A DNA stretch of 64,000 nt, taken from Zhongshania aquimaris. GTDB lineage: Bacteria > Pseudomonadota > Gammaproteobacteria > Pseudomonadales > Spongiibacteraceae. The notes beneath the pieces were generated by a model. The model was not told the DNA's origin. It did not search any database and saw only the letters and a list, made by a program, of their open reading frames with translations. Made by a program: the position numbers and the translations under genes. Within the stretch, counting starts at the first letter, position 1. Each line of letters starts with the position of its first letter. The DNA lies in assembly GCF_019312595.1 (NCBI RefSeq), contig NZ_JAHWDQ010000005.1, forward strand, positions 144,478 to 208,477, read 5' to 3'. This document shows, piece after piece, positions 60,521-64,000 of the stretch.

Positions 60521-63500
60521 ATGAAAAATCGGATTTTCACCCTAATGATGGCCGCGGTACTTGCTGCATGCGCAACTACTGGTGACGAAACGATTTCGTC
60601 CTCCACCAAAAAATCTCCCTATCCGCCAGCGGCGGCACTATCTCCAGTGCAAGACGGCGAGGCTCTTTTACAGCGAAACGACGACGTCTTTACTCTCTAT
60701 CTTTTTGTGGATTATCTTCACGCTGGCGGTGATATGGGTGTTGCTCTGAATGGTTTCCCCAGTACTTTGGCATTGCAATTGAATAACGTCATGGTGGGAA
60801 ATTTTCTGACGGGGCAGGCAATCAAACTTGAGTTGTTGCCGAATCAAGATTACTCCTTTGCTGTAAAAAACACATTTTTTGGTAAGGACAGCGGAAAGAC
60901 AGAGCTGCCACTTAAAACCGGCGGTGCGGGTGAGTGGGCGGCGTGGACTAGTACGGATCCCCTTTTTGTTGGTAATGAGCCGAAGCTGGAGGCCTTGTCT
61001 TGGGATGAGGTTCGGGACAAGGCAAAGAAAGAATACACATTTGTAGAGCCTTATATCGCCAGGGCAGCATTGGCCCTGAAGCCCTCGTCTATTCCAGCTC
61101 GTTTGAAAGACTGTAGTCAAACCGATGACGCGGCTTTGTGCCAGAGTGGGTTGATATCGGAAATGCCGGCGTCGCTGCGTAGTGGCGATGTGAGTGAGAT
61201 TGTAGCGGCTATTCTGGATGATGGTGCAACGCCTTTGGTCGCTGCGGCGTCAGGTGGTTTGCCGGCAGCTAAATCGCTCACTACTGCCCCCTTGCCGGCC
61301 GCTCCTGCCACAACGGGAATCAACTATGAAGACCCATTATTCCAGCCTCTTAGTGGCATTGATCTGTCGCAGTACAAGAGCGCTGGTGACGGTTTATTGT
61401 TGATAGGTAGGAAGGGTGAGTACGAGCTATTACTCACTGAGCCGGGAGCACGTTATGAGGTATATAGAGATACGGCCGGCGCACCGGGGCCGAAGGGGCG
61501 GAAATTTTATTCCGGTTACTTGCTGCGGTGGAAAAAGAATCAGGGCGAGCCGATGCCTTATATTGGGCGTCTGACCATGTATGGCAAGGATGGCAGCCGC
61601 GCCGTCTATACAGGGGCCTTTTCTGCGCTTTATTACGAAGAGCACTGGCTCAGTCAGACTTTAGCCAATGCTAGGCTCTTTAAACAGGGAATTGAGGAAC
61701 GCTATGACTCGGCTAAGGTTTTGACTCGGAAACGCTACCTTATCAACCGCTACCACACTTACTACAACAAATATGACGAATATCGTGATTATCTGGCAAG
61801 TACAGAGTTGACTGATCGGAAAATTTTATTGACATCAGCTGAGGGCAAAAAAAGGGCTATCTACACCGAGGTAAGCGGTCTACCGGGCTTTGAGTTTGTA
61901 CTGCCGGCCCCAGAGCAATTGACTAGTTTGGCGTCATGGAAAACGGATCGCGGCTTGTTTACCCGCGAATACTCCCTGTTCGATCTGTTTAAGAGTCGAG
62001 GAATCAATGCCGATCGCCTGTTGTTGAGGCCCTTCGAGCCGACGCAAACGAAGTCAAACGTATATGAAACAACGGGCCCACGTCATGCCTGGATCAACAA
62101 AGGGCAATCGGCCTTTGTATACAGTGCCATGACGGGAAAGACCTATTTGCAAGCGTATCAGAAGGCGCCAGCCTTGACCTTGCCGGAGCTGAAAGAGATT
62201 GTTATTAATGGGCAGCTGAGCGTCAACCAGCAATGCCTAGGTAAAACCCAGGGGATGGTGGTGTTGTCTGGGCAGTGCGACCCAAATACGCCGCAGTTTC
62301 CACTAACGGTAATGACCCAATTATCGGCGACGCAGTACGTCATTAATGTGTGGTCAGATATTGACCGTCGCAGTGTCTACCTTTTAACCGGAGGGCAGTT
62401 CCCTAAGGAGGAGTTCTATCGCTGGTCTGTCGATGCCTTTATGATTGAGCAAGCGGTTGAGTCTGAGGTAACACTGACCGCATTGGCCACGGGTAAAGAC
62501 TCGTTCTCGGACAAATTGGTCCAGTTTGCGAGCCAAGGGAGAGATCAGCAGAGCTGCAGCAAGATGGTCGCGGCGGTTACTGATGCTGAAAAGGCACTGT
62601 CCTTTGATCCAGATATTGAAAGGCGACTTTCGAAATACGAATACGTATTAGACGATTTCTGGGGTGACATGGGCGCCGCCATCAATCGCATCAGTGTAAA
62701 GCACACACCAGTGACCGATTTTAAGGAGTATGTCTGGGACGACCTAGTTGGCATGGAAAAGGATGTTGCTCAGCGTTTGGACACCCTCAACCGCTATAAA
62801 GACGTAAATAACAGTGCCTGTCAGCCAGACTCTGAGAGTATGGGGCAGCTCGTAACCGCGCTCAGTGACTTTAAGCAGGACCTCTCGGATTTACTGGATC
62901 AGCTTGATCGCAGCTACTACAAACAGGCGTCAGATCTTAGCAACGATATATATTACTGGTCTAATCGCCTGGAGGAGGCCAAACGCAATGCCGCATTGGC
63001 ACAATTCCTCGGTAAGCTTCAGTCCTCTTTAAACGCGGATCGGGTGGCAAAAAAGGCGCAGCGCGAATCTATGGACCGCAGCATTGCGGCGGCGAGGAAG
63101 TCAGTTGATGATCAAATCGCTGATGTTAAAGCGCGCAATGCAGTCTATTTAGCGAGCCAACATTCGGTGGTAAAACAGCCCGCAAATACCATCATTGTCC
63201 CAGTTGCTATGCCGTCTAAGTCATTAGATACAACTGGCGGTGGGAGCGTTTATATAAATGGTAAGGTGTCCAATCGCCTCAGTACAAAGGATGCGATCGC
63301 GCAGGCGCAAGCTAAAACTAAACGGCTTGAGGATGAGCGGCAAGCTAATGTGATGGGAGCAGGTTCTAGCTCCGTGGCAGCTGCCGCCGCGTCAGTCGTC
63401 AACACTACGAAGGGAGGTGGTGATGGTGGCGCTGCTGTTTGTGTTGCGACGGGACGCAATGGGAACAATATTAACACTGACCTCGCATATGTTTACACTT

Positions 63501-63793
63501 TTGATCGCAATATTACGCCGTTGAAGGCGGACGGGCTGGCTCGACAGCTTCATGCTGCTGAGCACAATACGACGCCATCGTGCGAACGCAATGATGCAAA
63601 TCAGATTGGTGCGCTGGTGGTAGTGGTATGGCAGGGTAAGGATTACAGCGGGGCAACGAAGCGAACCTACGGCATGGGTTTTGGTCAGTCGATTGGAGCG
63701 GCGGAATTGGATGCGGTGAAAAACTTGGCCAATCGCAACTGGAGCTGGAGTAGTTCAATGGGCTACAAGGTGGAGTTTGCTAAGCAGTATTGA
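60521..63793 (+). CDS. Large lipoprotein (1090 residues), function unknown
   Basis: The signal ends VLAAC with Cys17, so it is a predicted lipoprotein. The N-terminal third has beta-rich character (for example MVGNFLTGQAIKLELLPNQDYSF). The middle (about 300-640) is beta-rich with many aromatic and basic residues (YEVYRDTAGAPGPKGRKFYSGYLLRW). A helical coiled-coil region spans about 770-900. An Ala/Gly-rich low-complexity stretch (about 940-970) precedes a C-terminal domain with two cysteines (AVCVATG, PSCERND). I recognise no family. Its length and anchoring suggest a structural or adhesion role at the envelope. It is 430 bases after the coiled-coil gene and may have its own promoter. Confidence 0.88.
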   Translation: MKNRIFTLMMAAVLAACATTGDETISSSTKKSPYPPAAALSPVQDGEALLQRNDDVFTLYLFVDYLHAGGDMGVALNGFPSTLALQLNNVMVGNFLTGQAIKLELLPNQDYSFAVKNTFFGKDSGKTELPLKTGGAGEWAAWTSTDPLFVGNEPKLEALSWDEVRDKAKKEYTFVEPYIARAALALKPSSIPARLKDCSQTDDAALCQSGLISEMPASLRSGDVSEIVAAILDDGATPLVAAASGGLPAAKSLTTAPLPAAPATTGINYEDPLFQPLSGIDLSQYKSAGDGLLLIGRKGEYELLLTEPGARYEVYRDTAGAPGPKGRKFYSGYLLRWKKNQGEPMPYIGRLTMYGKDGSRAVYTGAFSALYYEEHWLSQTLANARLFKQGIEERYDSAKVLTRKRYLINRYHTYYNKYDEYRDYLASTELTDRKILLTSAEGKKRAIYTEVSGLPGFEFVLPAPEQLTSLASWKTDRGLFTREYSLFDLFKSRGINADRLLLRPFEPTQTKSNVYETTGPRHAWINKGQSAFVYSAMTGKTYLQAYQKAPALTLPELKEIVINGQLSVNQQCLGKTQGMVVLSGQCDPNTPQFPLTVMTQLSATQYVINVWSDIDRRSVYLLTGGQFPKEEFYRWSVDAFMIEQAVESEVTLTALATGKDSFSDKLVQFASQGRDQQSCSKMVAAVTDAEKALSFDPDIERRLSKYEYVLDDFWGDMGAAINRISVKHTPVTDFKEYVWDDLVGMEKDVAQRLDTLNRYKDVNNSACQPDSESMGQLVTALSDFKQDLSDLLDQLDRSYYKQASDLSNDIYYWSNRLEEAKRNAALAQFLGKLQSSLNADRVAKKAQRESMDRSIAAARKSVDDQIADVKARNAVYLASQHSVVKQPANTIIVPVAMPSKSLDTTGGGSVYINGKVSNRLSTKDAIAQAQAKTKRLEDERQANVMGAGSSSVAAAAASVVNTTKGGGDGGAAVCVATGRNGNNINTDLAYVYTFDRNITPLKADGLARQLHAAEHNTTPSCERNDANQIGALVVVVWQGKDYSGATKRTYGMGFGQSIGAAELDAVKNLANRNWSWSSSMGYKVEFAKQY

Positions 63794-63920
63794 GAATTGT
63801 ATGAGGGCTACGCTATTTCTCTACGCTTTTTCTAGGCTGAAACTGACATTGAGATAGTTGTTTTAATAGCGTTGCTTTGTAGAAGTTCAGATCTGATCTG
63901 ACACATCTTCTTGAAAAAGA

Positions 63921-63980
63921 GAGAGTTACCCGTTTTGATAAAGGTGTCGAATCTTAAATCAAAACAAAAAGGTAACTCTC
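63921..63980 (+). promoter_or_regulatory. Hairpin covering the transposase ribosome site
   Basis: GAGAGTTACC (63921-63930) pairs with GGTAACTCTC (63971-63980), and GTTTTGAT (63932-63939) with ATCAAAAC (63958-63965). The right arm ends exactly at the base before ATG 63981, so in read-through transcripts the ribosome site would be hidden. Confidence 0.65.
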
Positions 63981-64000
63981 ATGCTTCATACTAACAATCC
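63981..64000 (+). CDS. IS481-family transposase, first codons only (3' truncated by window)
   Basis: The visible codons give MLHTNN-P, which I recognise as the usual start of a group of IS481-family DDE transposases (about 345 residues, with an N-terminal helix-turn-helix). Twenty bases are too few for proof. The hairpin directly before the ATG and the terminal-like sequence at about 63895-63912 support it. It borders the exported-protein block and may mark a junction of acquired DNA. Confidence 0.55.

Larger units (their letters stand above)
63878..64000 (+). mobile_element. Left end of a probable IS481-family insertion sequence (cut by window edge)
   Basis: The assignment rests on the transposase start at 63981 and on the terminal-like sequence with CTGATCTGACACATCTTCTTG, both of which I associate with IS481-family elements. 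The outer boundary is uncertain; TGT at 63878 is one possible tip. No right end is in the window. Confidence 0.55.

Noticed and set aside
54286..63793. Type VI or other named secretion system
   Set aside because: No ATPase, sheath, VgrG, secretin or membrane-channel homologue is present; only exported proteins of unknown role.
1..64000. CRISPR array, tRNA, rRNA or prophage genes
   Set aside because: No regularly spaced repeats, cloverleaf-like segments, rRNA signatures or phage structural/integrase genes were found on either strand.

Overview
The window looks like chromosome of a marine-type gammaproteobacterium with near-even GC, possibly of the Cellvibrionales/Spongiibacteraceae kind. This placement is from gene content and recalled gene orders, not from a search. 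The core block nadA - bepA-like M48 protease - tusA - perM-like - M16 protease - aceE - aceF (about 42.3-54.0 kb) supports a gammaproteobacterium. nadA-M48-TusA neighbours are known from Pseudomonas, and perM-bepA neighbours from Escherichia. No tRNA, rRNA or CRISPR array was seen.

Region 1 (1-25,980) is a catabolic supercluster of short, tightly packed operons interleaved with three TonB-dependent receptors (522, 8415, 23713). It holds seven short-chain dehydrogenases, two Rieske oxygenase alpha-type proteins, two complete and one truncated MDR-type enone/alkene reductases, an acyl-CoA synthetase, two acyl-CoA dehydrogenases, a VOC-fold protein, an ABM-fold protein, an SRPBCC protein and two different ThuA-like proteins. 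Together they suggest uptake of a hydrophobic (poly)cyclic compound across the outer membrane, ring oxygenation, alcohol/ketone conversions, CoA activation and beta-oxidation-like steps. The substrate cannot be named from sequence. Five promoter regions carry the same dyad, AACAA-N6-TTGTT or a near copy. In four of them its right half sits where a -35 box should be, so a shared regulator is likely; none of the regulator genes seen here looks like its partner.

Region 2 (25,981-31,106) holds a parvulin-like PPIase, a HupE/UreJ-like membrane protein and a secreted DUF3604 (PHP-type metallohydrolase) protein, followed by a convergent RluA-type pseudouridine synthase. Region 3 (31,131-38,576) is a second catabolic operon: a divergent MarR regulator, aldehyde dehydrogenase, cytochrome P450, 2Fe-2S ferredoxin, a SnoaL-like protein, a small membrane protein, a fourth TonB-dependent receptor and a small Leu/Gly/Pro-rich exported protein.

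Region 4 (38,588-42,283) is a DesT/FabR-like fatty-acid desaturation module: TetR regulator, desaturase and ferredoxin reductase. Its promoter has an ideal -35 box flanked by two inverted copies of one operator. Region 5 (42,284-54,004) is the housekeeping block, with a long structured leader before aceE.

Region 6 (54,286-63,793) is a run of five genes for exported proteins, none clearly assignable to a known pathway: three lipoproteins (MORN-like, DUF4105/Lnb-like, and a 1090-residue protein), a PEGA plus Sel1-repeat protein and a coiled-coil protein. It ends at what looks like the left end of an IS481-family insertion sequence cut by the window edge. This block is the best candidate in the window for an undescribed cell-envelope system.
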